A DNA stretch of 64,000 nt, from NCBI GenBank assembly GCA_023374025.1, contig SIJG01000006.1, positions 2,169,102 to 2,233,101 on the forward strand. Direction: 5' to 3'. Numbering within the stretch: position 1 is the stretch's first letter; each line of letters begins with the position of its first letter. Below the pieces are notes generated by a model, which ran no database searches, was not told where the DNA came from, and saw only the letters and a list, made by a program, of their open reading frames with translations. Made by a program: the position numbers and the translations under genes. Below are positions 1-10,738 of the stretch, piece by piece. This stretch comes from Heterodera schachtii (taxonomy: Eukaryota > Nematoda > Chromadorea > Rhabditida > Heteroderidae).

Positions 1-55
1 TCTTGCGAATTGCTCTTATTTAAGTAGCTAGCTACTCGCTGCTGCTATTCGAAAA

Positions 56-312
56 ATGGAGCACTCCTTTGAACTGCCCGTCTTCCCCGCCGACGATTCT
101 CTTCAATTGGTTGTATCTCCGGCCAACTCTGTGGCAACATACCCCGTCCCCTTTGGTCCGGATGTCGCGAAGTGCCGGAACTGGGTCCCAACCCGCACAA
201 CCAGGTAGTGGAGGTGGCAGAAGACGCGGTTTCGGCTGCGTATTCGTCTGACCCCGAATTCGAGGTCGAAAGAATATGCGGCCAAAAGCGCGTCGACGGC
301 CACCAATACTAG
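56..312 (+). pseudogene. Frameshifted copy of the MEHSFELPVF small ORF
   Basis: This is the homologue of the 85-aa ORF at 25167-25424. The first 36 or so residues match the other copy almost exactly. One base is missing near position 166 (GATGTCGCG here, GATGTCGACG there), and this shifts the frame into an early stop, so the total length is 257 instead of 258 bases. Both copies end at the same TAG. Which copy is ancestral cannot be told here, but the longer frame of the other copy argues that this one is the damaged one. Confidence 0.5.
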
Positions 313-497
313 GTCGGCGTGTGACAAAATAATTTGTCGGGAAGGCGAGTGTGTCACAGCCCACGAGCGTTAACAGCTCAACAATCAACGACTGCGCAGA
401 GGGGAGGGGTGGGGGCAGTAACACCTCGTTCCGCCGAACGGCCTTCCCTTCGCGCTCCCACGCTGGGGAGGGGGGGGGAAGGGGGGAAGCGACGTTT

Positions 498-665
498 ATA
501 ATATTTAAAATTGAGCAATGGGTATTGTTTGCCGTAAAGTTTGAATTCCATTTTCATTTATACAATAAACTTTTTCATAAATTTGCTTTGCATAATCAAT
601 TGAAAGCAGCAACAATTCGTGTAAGATTAGCAAATTCTGTTCAGTGGTCAATTGAATTATGTCAG
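498..665 (-). pseudogene. Isolated exon-3 fragment of secreted pioneer family
   Basis: On the minus strand this stretch resembles exon 3 of the six-exon family, including the region coding for LLILHELLLLSIDYA and YGKQYPLL. None of the other exons is nearby. A sister fragment lies at about 25517-25680 within the duplicated GC-rich block. It looks like debris left by duplication or rearrangement, not a gene. Confidence 0.6.
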
Positions 666-1639
666 AACTAATTCGCTATTGTTTAAGATTTATATTTTTG
701 CATTTTGTCCAAAACAAAAAAAATTTCATCCAAAAATGAAAAAATTTTGTTTTTTTGAAATATTCAATAATAAAATTAAATAAATATTCCCTTCAAATTA
801 ATGTCTTTGATCTTATATTTTCCTATTTTTAGCATACCGTTCATTAAATCATTTCATTTGACAGAAAATCCGTTAGTAAAATTTAAGGGCTTTTATGCGA
901 AATTTAAATTGTGAACTTAGAAATTTTTCTTTATTTTTTTTGAAAAAATTTGTCTTTTTACTTTTGCCTTTGGACTTAAAATTTTAAAATTATTTATTTT
1001 ATTATTATTTTTATTTTATTATTTTCCTTAATTTTCTTTCTTTTTTATTCATTTAAAATTCATTATTATATGTACATCGTCCCCATAGAAATGTTTATTC
1101 TCCATAAATACACTCAAAAACAAAATAAATGCCATCAATCAAAAAGTGTATTTGAAAATAGGAGAAATTAACAGACAAAGAAAGAAAGTAAATGAATTTT
1201 AAAGGAATAACACTCAGGTATAAGATGACAGATAAAAGAGTAAAAAAGTTAGCACAATAGAAAGAAAAAAATTGTTTGGCATAGTAACCCACCCCCCAAT
1301 ACTCAGGAACGAATTTGAATTTTTTACATGTTTTCAGGGGTAATAGTTTACATGCACAAAAAAATTTTTCGTTCAATTGTTATCGTTTTTTGTTGCAAAT
1401 ACTAATCTTTTTTTGTGATTTTAAGCACATGAAAATCCGTTCACTTCTGGTCATTGTTAGTTAGTTATAAAGAGTGCTTACGCGTTTCATAAAACTGCCA
1501 TCCATCCATTTAAAAACTCGAGAAAATATCAAAAATATCCATGGAAATTTTCAAAATTGCTTTTTTTACTGTTGTTCTTTGTCTTTAAGTTTTCTCGATT
1601 CTTAAAAATTTGTCTTGAATTTTTTGATATGTGCGCAGA

Positions 1640-1659
1640 GGGGGGGGGGGGGGGGGGGG
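1640..1659 (+). repeat. Homopolymer G tract, variable between copies
   Basis: A run of 20 G follows GTGCGCAGA. The equivalent sites have 15 G in unit B (5542-5556) and 14 G in D (26821-26834). A similar run of 18 G occurs at 19555-19572. Such long G runs are rare in this AT-rich sequence and are prone to slippage. Confidence 0.9.
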
Positions 1660-1999
1660 ATTACTGTTTTAAGAACCGTGTCAGCTTAGTAATTGAGAAA
1701 AACTTTTCACAACCATCCTTTCAGATCACCTTTTCAATTTTCTTTTGTACTTTTTCGCGTTGCATTCAGATCAGACCCGCTGAAAATAAAAGAGGCGCAA
1801 ATAAAAAAATAGAAAAATGTTATTTTATATTTTGACTGCTTTTTTTAACGGTGAAAATCTTAAAACTAATTGTGAGCTCAAGTCTAATGAGAGTAGTCTT
1901 AAAATTTTTCCCATTTTAAATTGTTTCAAATAGCATAGTTTTTGTTGAATTATTTCAGAACTAATTAGTAATTAGTTATTGTTTTCGATTTAATTTTGT

Positions 2000-3820
2000 T
2001 TAATTACCGGATATTAGGGAATATTCCAGTGCTTCAATCTCCTCACCAGGATGGTCATACATGTTAATATGAATTTTAATATCTTTCCAAACCATTTCAA
2101 CATTAAGCCCAAGATAAAGTAATTTAACAGCGTAAATGCCAAATTTTTCAGTGAACATTCGCCCAAATTGAAGCAGTCCAATAAGAATGGAAAACTTTTT
2201 ATTGTAACCCAAAATTTTGGTCCAAATTGGCTCATCGAATGGATTGAGCTGACGAAGCATTTCCTTAAATGGCAAACATATTAAACTTACGGCATTAAGA
2301 TTTGTTGGGTTAATTATGGACATAAAAACCAAACGATTATACTTTGAGAAAATGAAAATTAAAAAATAATAAAAGTTTTCCATGTGATTTTACCTTAAAA
2401 ATAGATATAATATTTGAAAATTTATGCTTATTCTCCTATTTTCGTTCTTATTCTCATTTTTGTGCATGAACCTCGTGACACTCTAATAATTATTCTTTAA
2501 ATGAATTAATTTAAAATTTCCATGGAAATTTACAAAGCCATTATATAAATAATAATTATAAATATTATATAATTTTACCAATATTTTAGCTCTGTTAATT
2601 GTTTCTTCAGAATATAAAGCATTGACAAATAAATTAAACAATTTTTTCTGTTCATTTTTTGGAAAATTTTCTGCCAATTCGTCAAAATTAATTCGATTGG
2701 CACAATTTTTGATTTCTTCAGATTCATTTTCAAAATACCACAAGTGTTGATTGTTGCAATTTGAAAAAATGAATAAACCAATTTTCGCCAACATTTGGGC
2801 AATGTTTTGCATCGAAATTTGAACTAAAAACAAAACTTTATTTTGTCCAAAATTTCATTTATGGACTAAAAGCTGAATTATTTTATGCAAAAATTTACAG
2901 TTTAGTTTTTCAGGCTTTGTTTCTTCTCGATCGATCAATTTAATTTGTCTTTTCAAATCAGAAAAAATATTAGAGAAGGGATCAACTCTGTTAAATAAGC
3001 AATATTAATTTTTAAATTCAAAAATTATAAATAAAATTACTTTCTGCCGAAGTCATCGAATAAAATTTTAGAAATTTCTAAACTAATTGTGTTAAATTTC
3101 TCCTCCCAATTTTTATAAAATTTAAAACTGAGCAATGGGTATTGTTTGCCGTAAAGTTTCAATTTCATTTCTTTATTTTTATCATAAATTTTTTCATAAA
3201 TTTGCTGTGCATAATCAATTGAAAGCAGCAACAATTCGTGTAAGATTAGCAAATTCTGTTCGGTTGTCAATTCCTTTATTGCCTTTGTTCCGAAAACATT
3301 TGGGAACAAATCGAAGAATTTCAAAAAATTTGTAAATTTCTAAATAAAAATTCTTTAAAATTTTAACATTAAGTTGGCTCATGAAAATGTTGGCATTATT
3401 TTATAAATTAAAATTTTAGAATGATCATTTCTATTTCCAGACCGAAATTCAAAAACATTATCGAATTTTATTGAATGCCAAAATTTGAGATTCAATAAAA
3501 TTTGCTTTATCTTCCGAAGTTGCTCCAAACTGTTGGACGGATTGTCCAATGTTTGCATACTTTTTACAATAAATAACTTCATTAACTGATCAGAATCCAC
3601 CACTCTTGCGGTCATTTTTTTCTTCAGATCACTTTCAGAATGCTTTGAGGAGGATGGCTTTTGCTGATCGGGCACCGACTGTTGATCATTTTGGATGGAA
3701 TTTTGAAGAAAAATGTTTCGCAAATCCACAATTTTTAATTCTTTAAGACAAATTCTGTTTGAATTGTCATCAGAAATTAATTCGCATTTTGAAAAAAATT
3801 TGTCCATTTTGATCAGAAAC
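2000..3820 (-). pseudogene. Secreted pioneer family, copy A (5'-truncated, splice site lost)
   Basis: Exons 2 to 6 of the minus-strand family are recognisable. Exon 2 lies near 3509-3820, exon 3 at 3045-3343, exon 4 near 2900-2993, exon 5 at 2577-2820 and exon 6 at 2000-2341. The signal-peptide exon found in B, C and D is missing upstream. The donor at the end of exon 2, AAG|GTAAAG in the other copies, reads AAGATAAAG here, so the GT is lost. Exon 6 is intact and lacks the 11-bp deletion of B and D. The product has no known domain that I recognise. The copy is probably non-functional. Confidence 0.7.
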
Positions 3821-4069
3821 ACTGTTGCTTGGCTAAGCGATAATTTTACTAAAATTTTGGGGCCTTTTTATTATTATTATTATAAGAATTAAAATGAGAG
3901 TCCAATTTTCTGATGTCTGATTGGGATTTGTCATCTCATTCCAATAAATATTTTAAAAAAACAATACCTTCACCAAAATTCTGATCACTAAGAAAAATTT
4001 ACGATAAAAAATTTTTTAAAAACAGTAAGGGTTCTTTTTTGATGAAGTGGAATTAGAATAAAGAATTCT

Positions 4070-4473
4070 CGGTGCTATGTCGACCGACGAAAAGTGCAAA
4101 ATTTGCTAAATAATTGACTAAATCAATTCATAACTTTTCTCAGACGCAACCAAATTGCACAATCATGGTATCATAAGATAGCACTTGAAATGCGTTATTA
4201 GCATGCTTAATTTCAAAAAATGTTATTAAGTTTTTCAAAAGTTCATGCCAAAAAAAGGGAAAATTGTCATAACTTTTGAAAAAATTAATAAAAATTTTTT
4301 TTAATTTTGTAAGCTAATAACGCAATTCAGGGGCTATCTATCGTACGATACCAAGACTGTGCAATTTGGTTGCGTCTGAGAAAATTAGGAGTTGATTTAG
4401 TCAAAAATTTAGCAAATTTTACACTTTTTCGTCGGTGGCCAAATTTGCACTTTTCGTAGGTCGACCAACCAAG
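4070..4473. mobile_element. Fold-back / MITE-like inverted repeat at the A-B junction
   Basis: Two arms of about 170-190 bp are inverted copies of each other. Examples are GACGCAACCAAATTGCACA at 4143 and its reverse complement near 4353, and GCAAATTTTACACTTTTTCG against CGAAAAGTGCAAAATTTGC. The termini both carry GTCGACC. The sequence GAATTCT flanks both sides (4063-4069 and 4474-4480), a possible 7-bp target duplication. There is no ORF inside. The element lies exactly where unit A stops and unit B begins. The exact ends are uncertain. Confidence 0.65.
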
Positions 4474-5895
4474 GAATTCTTTTATTGAATTAATTAAAAT
4501 ATTTCATAAAAATATTTACCAAAAAGGACGAAGACGAACAAACCAATGCAATTAATTAAATCTTACACATATGAATTGGAAAAAATTTAAAAAAGGCTCC
4601 TAAAATTAATTTTCCAAAACAAAAAAAATTTCATCCAAAAATGAAAAAATTTTGTTTTTTTGAAATATTCAATAATAAAATTAAATAAATATTCCCTTCA
4701 AATTAATATCTTTGATCTTATATTTTCCTATTTTTAGCATACCGTTCATTAAATCATTTCATTTGACAGAAAATCCGTTAGTAAAATTTAAGGGCTTTTA
4801 TGCGAAATTTAAATTGTGAACTTAGAAATTTTTCTTTATTTTTTTGAAAAAATTTGTCTTTTTACTTTTGCCTTTGGACTTAAAATTTTAAAATTATTTA
4901 TTTTATTATTATTTTTATTTTATTATTTTCCTTAATTTTCTTTCTTTTTTATTCATTTAAAATTCATTATTATATGTACATCGTCCCCATAGAAATGTTT
5001 ATTCTCCATAAATACACTCAAAAACAAAATAAATGCCATCAATCAAAAAGTGTATTTGAAAATAGGAGAAATTAACAGACAAAGAAAGAAAGTAAATGAA
5101 TTTTAAAGGAATAACACTCAGGTATAAGATGACAGATAAAAGAGTAAAAAAGTTAGCCCAATAGAAAGAAAAAATTGTTTGGCATAGTAACCCACCCCCC
5201 AATACTCAGGAACGAATTTGAATTTTTTACATGTTTTCAGGGGTAATAGTTTAGATGCACAAAAAATTTTTCGTTCAATTGTTATCGTTTTTTGTTGCAA
5301 ATACTAATCTTTTTTTGTGATTTTAAGCACATGAAAATCCGTTCACTTCTGGTCATTGTTAGTTAGTTATAAAGAGTGCTTACGCGTTTCATAAAACTGC
5401 CATCCATCCATTTAAAAACCCGAGAAAAAATCAAAAATATCCATGGAAATTTTCAAAATTGCTTTTTTTACTGTTGCTCTTTGTCTTTAAGTTTTCTCGA
5501 TTCTTAAAAATTTGTCTTGAATTTTTTGATATGTGCGCAGAGGGGGGGGGGGGGGGTTACTGTTTTAAGAACCGTGTCAGCTTAGTAATTGAGAAAAACT
5601 TTTCACAACCATCCTTTCAGATCACCTTTTCAATTTTCTTTTGTACTTTTTCGCGTTGCATTCAGATCAGACCCGCTGAAAATAAAAGAGGCGCAAATAA
5701 AAAAATAGAAAAATGTTATTTTATATTTTGACTGCTTTTTTTAACGGTGAAAATCTTAAAACTAATTGTGAGCTCAAGTCTAATGAGAGTAGTCTTAAAA
5801 TTTTTCCCATTTTAAATTGTTTCAAATAGCATAGTTTTTGTTGAATTATGTCAGAACTAATTAGTAATTACTTATTGTTTTCGATTTAATTTTGT

Positions 5896-8800
5896 TTAAT
5901 TACCGGATATTAGGGAATATTCCAGTGCTTCCATCTCCTCACCAGGATGGTCATACATGTTAATATGAATTTTAATATCTTTCCAAACCATTTCAACATT
6001 AAGCCCAAGATAAAGTAATTTAACAGCGTAAATGCCAAATTTTTCAGTGAACATTCGCCCAAATTGAAGCAGTCCAATGAGAATTGAAATTGAAAATTTA
6101 TTGTAATTATAATAATGAAAAATTTTGTCCAAAATGGGCTCATCGAATGGATTGAGCTGACGAAGCATTTCCTTAAATGGCAAACATATTAAACTTACGA
6201 CATTAAGATTTGTTGGGTTAATTATGGAAACGATTATACTTTGAGAAAATGAAAATTAAAAAATAATAAAAGTTTTCCATGTGATTTTACCTTAAAAATA
6301 GATATAATATTTGAAAATTTATGCTTATTCTCCTATTTTCGTTCTTATTCTCATTTTTGTGCATGAACCTCGTGACACTCTAATAATTATTCTTTAAATG
6401 AATTAATTTAAAATTTCCATGGAAATTTACAAAGCCATTATATAAATAATAATTATAAATATTATATAATTTTACCAATATTTTAGCTCTGTTAATTGTT
6501 TCTTCAGAATATAAAGCATTGACAAATAAATTAAACAATTTTTTCTGTTCATTTTTTGGAAAATTTTTTGCCAATTCGTCAAAATTAATTCGATTGGCAC
6601 AATTTTTGATTTCTTCAGATTCATTTTCAAAATACCACAAGTGTTGATTGTTGCAATTTGAAAAAATGAATAAACCAATTTTCGCCAACATTTGGGCAAT
6701 GTTTTGCATCGAAATTTGAACTAAAAACAAAACTTTATTTTGTCCAAAATTTCATTTATGGACTAAAAGCTGAATTATTTTATGCAAAAATTTACAGTTT
6801 AGTTTTTCAGGCTTTGTTTCTTCTCGATCGATCAATTTAATTTGTCTTTTCAAATCAGAAAAAATATTAGAGAAGGGATCAACTCTGTTAAATAATCATT
6901 ATTAATTTTTAAATTCAAAAATTAAAAATAAAGTTACTTTCTGCCAAAGTCATCGAATAAAATTTTAGAAATTTCTAAACTAATGGCGTTAAATTTCTCC
7001 TCCCAATTTTTATAAAATTTAAAACTGAGCAATGGGTATTGTTTGCCGTAAAGTTTCAATTTCATTTCTTTATTTTTATCATAAATTTTTTCATAAATAT
7101 GCTTTGCATAATCAATTGAAAGCAGCAACAATTCGTGTAAGATTAGCAAATTCTGTTCGGTTGTCAATTCCTTTATTGCCTTTGTTCCGAAAACATTTGG
7201 GAACAAATCGAAGAATTTCAAAAAATTTGTAAATTTCTAAATAAAAATTCTTTAAAATTTTAACATTAAGTTGGCTCATGAAAATGTTGGCATTATATTA
7301 TAAATTAAAATTTTAGAATGATCATTTCTATTTCCAGACCGAAATTCAAAACATTATCGAATTTTATTGAATGCCAAAATTTGAGATTCAATAAAATTTG
7401 CTTTACCTTCCGAAGTTGCTCCAAACTGTTGGACGGATTGTCCAATGTTTGCATACTTTTTACAATAAATAACTTCATTAACTGATCAGAATCCATCACT
7501 CTTGCGATCATTTTTTTCTTCAGATCACTTTCAGAATGCTTTGAGGAGGATGGCTTTTGCTGATCGGGCACCGACTGTTGATCATTTTGGATGGAATTTT
7601 GAAGAAAAATGTTTCGCAAATCCACAATTTTTAATTCTTTAAGACAAATTCTGGTTGAATTGTCATCAGAAATTAATTCGCATTTTGAAAAAAATTTGTC
7701 CATTTTGATCAGAAACACTGTTGCTTGGCTAAGCGATAATTTTACTAAAATTTTGCATTATTTGTAAATTATCATTAGTTTAAGAGGAATAAAAGGATGT
7801 TTAATTTCTGTAAAAAATTATTTTTCACTTGGAGGCATTTTTTTGAATGATTTTAAAAAAATTAATTGCCATAATGTTATGCCTCGGGTGTGAATAGCAG
7901 AAATCACTTAATTCAGGGGCCAGAAACGAATTTTTAATTTATTTAAAAAAAATAAGTGGATTCATTTCTGATCACTAAGAAAAATTTATGAAAAAAAAAC
8001 TTCAAAAACAGTACGGTTCTTTTTTAATGAAGTGGAATTAGAAATTTTTTCTATAAAAATTTTGCAAATTAAAAAACAGTTTTTTGAAAAAGAATACAAG
8101 CAAAAAATTAATAATAACGATTTTTTAAATTATCATCTAAAAAATTAAATTAGTTTTTTTAAACAGGTGGCAAAGCCAATTTCACTTACTTAAACCTAGC
8201 AATTTAACGAAACGACCAATGAAATATGCATAATTTGAACGTTTGCAAAATAACTATGCTGGCATTTTTAAGAAAATGAATTAATAAATTATTTTTTAAT
8301 TTTTCAAGACTTCAAATCTAAGCGTTACATTTTTCTTTTTTTATATTTTTTTAAGAGCTTAGGTAATTTCTCAAAAAATTCAATAGCTCAAAACCAGATT
8401 ATTTTTTACTGGATATTTTAAAATTTTGAGACCTATTATATGCGTTTTTTCTCAAGTAAAATATTTCTTAAAAAATTAATTACTTTAGGTTTTTTAAAAT
8501 TAAATATTTTGATTCATACTTATTCCATCTTCTGAGTCTGAATATGTAATATGTGGTGGTTCTTCAGATGAAGCTTCCGCTGTGAGAATAAGAATCTTTA
8601 ACTTTTTATATTTCCAAAATTTTTTATTAAAAGGCAATGACAATTTACTAAATATTTTAAAACTTTGAGACCTATATTAGGCGTTTTTCTTTAGTAAAAT
8701 ATTTCTTAGAAAATTCATTATTATATTTTTTAAAATTAATTTTGATAGATTGACTCATACTTATATCATTTTCTGAGTCTGAATATGCAATCTGAGATGG

Positions 8801-8908
8801 TCCTTCAGATGATTTTTGCGCTCTAAGAACATTTCCACCATTGGCCTTTTGTGCCATCAGAATAACTGATAAAGACAAAGCAGTCCAGAAGATTTGATTG
8901 TAAAGCAT
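5896..8908 (-). pseudogene. Secreted pioneer family, copy B (last exon frameshifted)
   Basis: Exon 1 (from 8908) encodes a signal peptide starting MLYNQIFWTALSLSV, with a likely cleavage near KANGG and an SDSEND tail ending at a GTATGA donor. Exons 2-5 correspond to those of the intact copy C. In exon 6, eleven bases are missing relative to A and C, just after TATAATCGTTT (near 6228). This puts a TAA a few codons on and removes about the last 110 residues. The exon-1 tail is present twice, at 8756-8830 and 8520-8590, giving two possible exon ends. Copy D shares the same deletion, so the lesion predates the B-D duplication. Confidence 0.7.
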
Positions 8909-9254
8909 TCTTTTAACAATGTCAAAAAATTAAAAAAAGATTTATTAAATTTTAAAGAAATTTTTGGACAAAATTTGGCTTTTAAATTATCCCATTTATT
9001 TCTAGGAATAGTTTCTTAGCACCTTTTAAGGACCTTTATTAAATTCGCAAGAGCATTTATTAAAATTAAAAAGATTTTTTAAAGTTTATTTTATATAGGG
9101 TCAACAAGATTTTTTAAAGCTTATTTTATATAGGGTCAAGTTAGATGGCAAAACAATTACAAAAAAAAAACGCCAAAATAGAGGGCACCACTATTTTGTG
9201 AAATATAATGGTGATTTATAGACTTGCTGGGACCTTACCTAAATACGTCATCAG

Positions 9255-9842
9255 TAGGGCTTCGATTTTTAGGTGCTAAAAACTGCCAAAATAGGTAGGT
9301 TTTAGGTTCTAAAAAACCTTCAAAATAGGTCTAAAAATGGTAAAATAGGTGCCAAAAAGTTCCGAATTTAGGGGGGTGTAAAATCGAAAATTTTCTTCAA
9401 AAAGCAAAAATATTATGCCATATCATTAATGAGATACATAATTTTCAAAATCAAAAATTCTCGTCAAGAAAATAAACAAATAAATTTTGGAGATGAATTT
9501 TTGAGAAATTTTTCATTTCTTAGGGGTATATTTTTGAAAATTTTCAGTTCGATTCTTAGGGGTATATTTTTTGAAAAAAAGTTTGGGTCGATTCTTAGGG
9601 GTCTATTTTTCCTTTTTATTGCATTTTTGTTAAAAAATTTTGGGAAAAACGCCAAAATAGTTGAAAATGGTTTTTTCAAAAAATTTATATTTTTTTAGCT
9701 GCTAAAAATAAAAACCTAGAAAATATTGCTAATAACTCGAAAAGCAGCTTAACAACAGCACAAAAAAACATGTTTTTCGTGCGTTTCAGGCCACGGGGAG
9801 CTCAGGAAAAAAATATGTAAAAACCTAAAAATCGAAGCCCTA
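9255..9842. mobile_element. Non-autonomous hAT-like element, 588 bp (in unit B)
   Basis: The terminal inverted repeats are TAGGGCTTCGATTTTTAGGT at the left and its complement at the right. The 8-bp direct repeats GTCATCAG flank it (9247-9254 and 9843-9850). Eight-base target duplications and a TAGGG-type terminus are typical of the hAT superfamily. The interior is AT-rich with a triplicated CTTAGGGGT motif (9520-9605) and encodes nothing convincing. The short opposing ORFs inside it are not credible genes. The same insertion is at 30307-30894 and, internally deleted, at 23110-23231. Confidence 0.85.
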
Positions 9843-9954
9843 GTCATCAGGTATATGAGATTAATTGAAGAAGTTTAATTATATGTTTTTAAATTAATTG
9901 TGCCAATAATGGTCAATGAAAATGTTCGTTATTTGTCACCATTACATTTTAGAG

Positions 9955-10730
9955 CAGGGCGCTCCCAGATCAAAATTTTCAAAAGCCTCATTTGGCAGAC
10001 AAAAAACCCTCATTTTGGGTCAAAAAGCCTCATTTTTTCAAAATTTATTCAAAACACGTTTAAAATGTTTCAAATGTTATATTTTTGATTTTCCATGATC
10101 AATTTGAGCAATTTTTTGTTCGAAATAAGTATTTTATGAGATTCTGAGCACGAAAAATCGAAGTTGATTTTTTGCGACACTTTTTTCAAAAACTTTCGGG
10201 GAATAAGGGGTCGGCGATGCCGATAGGCGCCGCCTTGAAAATTTTTGTAATTTTTAATGCGATTTGTTTACAGATTTGTCCACAAAAATGGCCAAATTTT
10301 GTGATTTTGAGCAAATTTTTAAGAAAATAAAGGACTTTTAGGGGCTGGCGGAGCCGATAGGCGCCGCCAGTGGAAAAATTGAGAAATTTGACCATATTTT
10401 TAGCAGATTTTCATTAAAAAATTATTAATTTTGTGATTTTTTTAAAAAAAAAATTGGGTCTTTTCTGGTTTTTATAAATTTAGCAAAATTTATTGGAAAA
10501 ATTGGTGAGATTTTCGTTTGATGCTCTATTAAAAACCCAAATTATTAAATAATTGTAAAAGATTATGCCAATTTTTCAAAATTTAAAAGATTATGCGGAT
10601 TTTGCCCAAAGGCAGCCTCAAAATTTCTCAAAAAGCTACAAAAATCCTCAAATCCTCATTTCCAAAAAATCCTCATTAACCTATCAAAAAGCCACAAAAT
10701 GAGGATAAATCCTCGTATCTGGGAGCCCTG
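9955..10730. mobile_element. Non-autonomous hAT-like element, 776 bp (in unit B)
   Basis: It begins CAGGGCGCTCCCAGAT and ends ATCTGGGAGCCCTG. The 8-bp direct repeats TTTTAGAG flank it (9947-9954 and 10731-10738). The CAGGG start and 8-bp duplication are hAT hallmarks. Inside are two copies of GCCGATAGGCGCCGCC, near 10217 and 10353. The second forms a perfect 7-bp stem, CTGGCGG with CCGCCAG (10345-10370). There is no transposase. The identical insertion is in unit D (31007-31782), and a left-truncated remnant is in C. Confidence 0.85.
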
Positions 10731-10738
10731 TTTTAGAG

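Larger units (their letters stand above)
1..720. repeat. GC-rich duplicated block, copy 1
   Basis: This block is nearly identical to about 25110-25740. It contains a short ORF with a chromodomain-like end, a run of G-rich sequence near 465-490, and at 498-665 a piece homologous to exon 3 of the minus-strand secreted pioneer genes. Relative to the other copy it carries about 90 extra bases (roughly 332-418). Its GC content contrasts with the AT-rich surroundings, which suggests an inserted or captured segment that was later carried along by the segmental duplication. Confidence 0.75.
707..4060. repeat. Segmental duplication unit A (short form)
   Basis: From the CAAAACAAAAAAAATTTC block onward this region runs parallel to B (from about 4614), with only scattered substitutions, up to the 5' side of exon 2 of the minus-strand gene. 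Beyond about 3840 it follows the C version (22000-22140) instead of B, so A is a mosaic. It ends at an inverted repeat (4070-4473), after which unit B starts. The 5' signal-peptide exon of the embedded gene is absent. Confidence 0.8.

Noticed and set aside
1095..1376. Minus-strand frame of 93 codons, repeated in B and D with a shift
   Set aside because: The frame differs between the duplicated copies because of indels, so it is not under coding constraint.
3135..3335. Plus-strand 66-codon frame starting MGIVCRKVS, also at 7032, 21008 and 28310
   Set aside because: Antisense shadow of exon 3 of the minus-strand secreted pioneer genes.
9429..9698. Opposing small frames inside the 588-bp TIR element (also at 30481-30750)
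   Set aside because: They overlap on opposite strands, are made of low-complexity AT-rich triplicated motifs, and vanish in the deleted copy.
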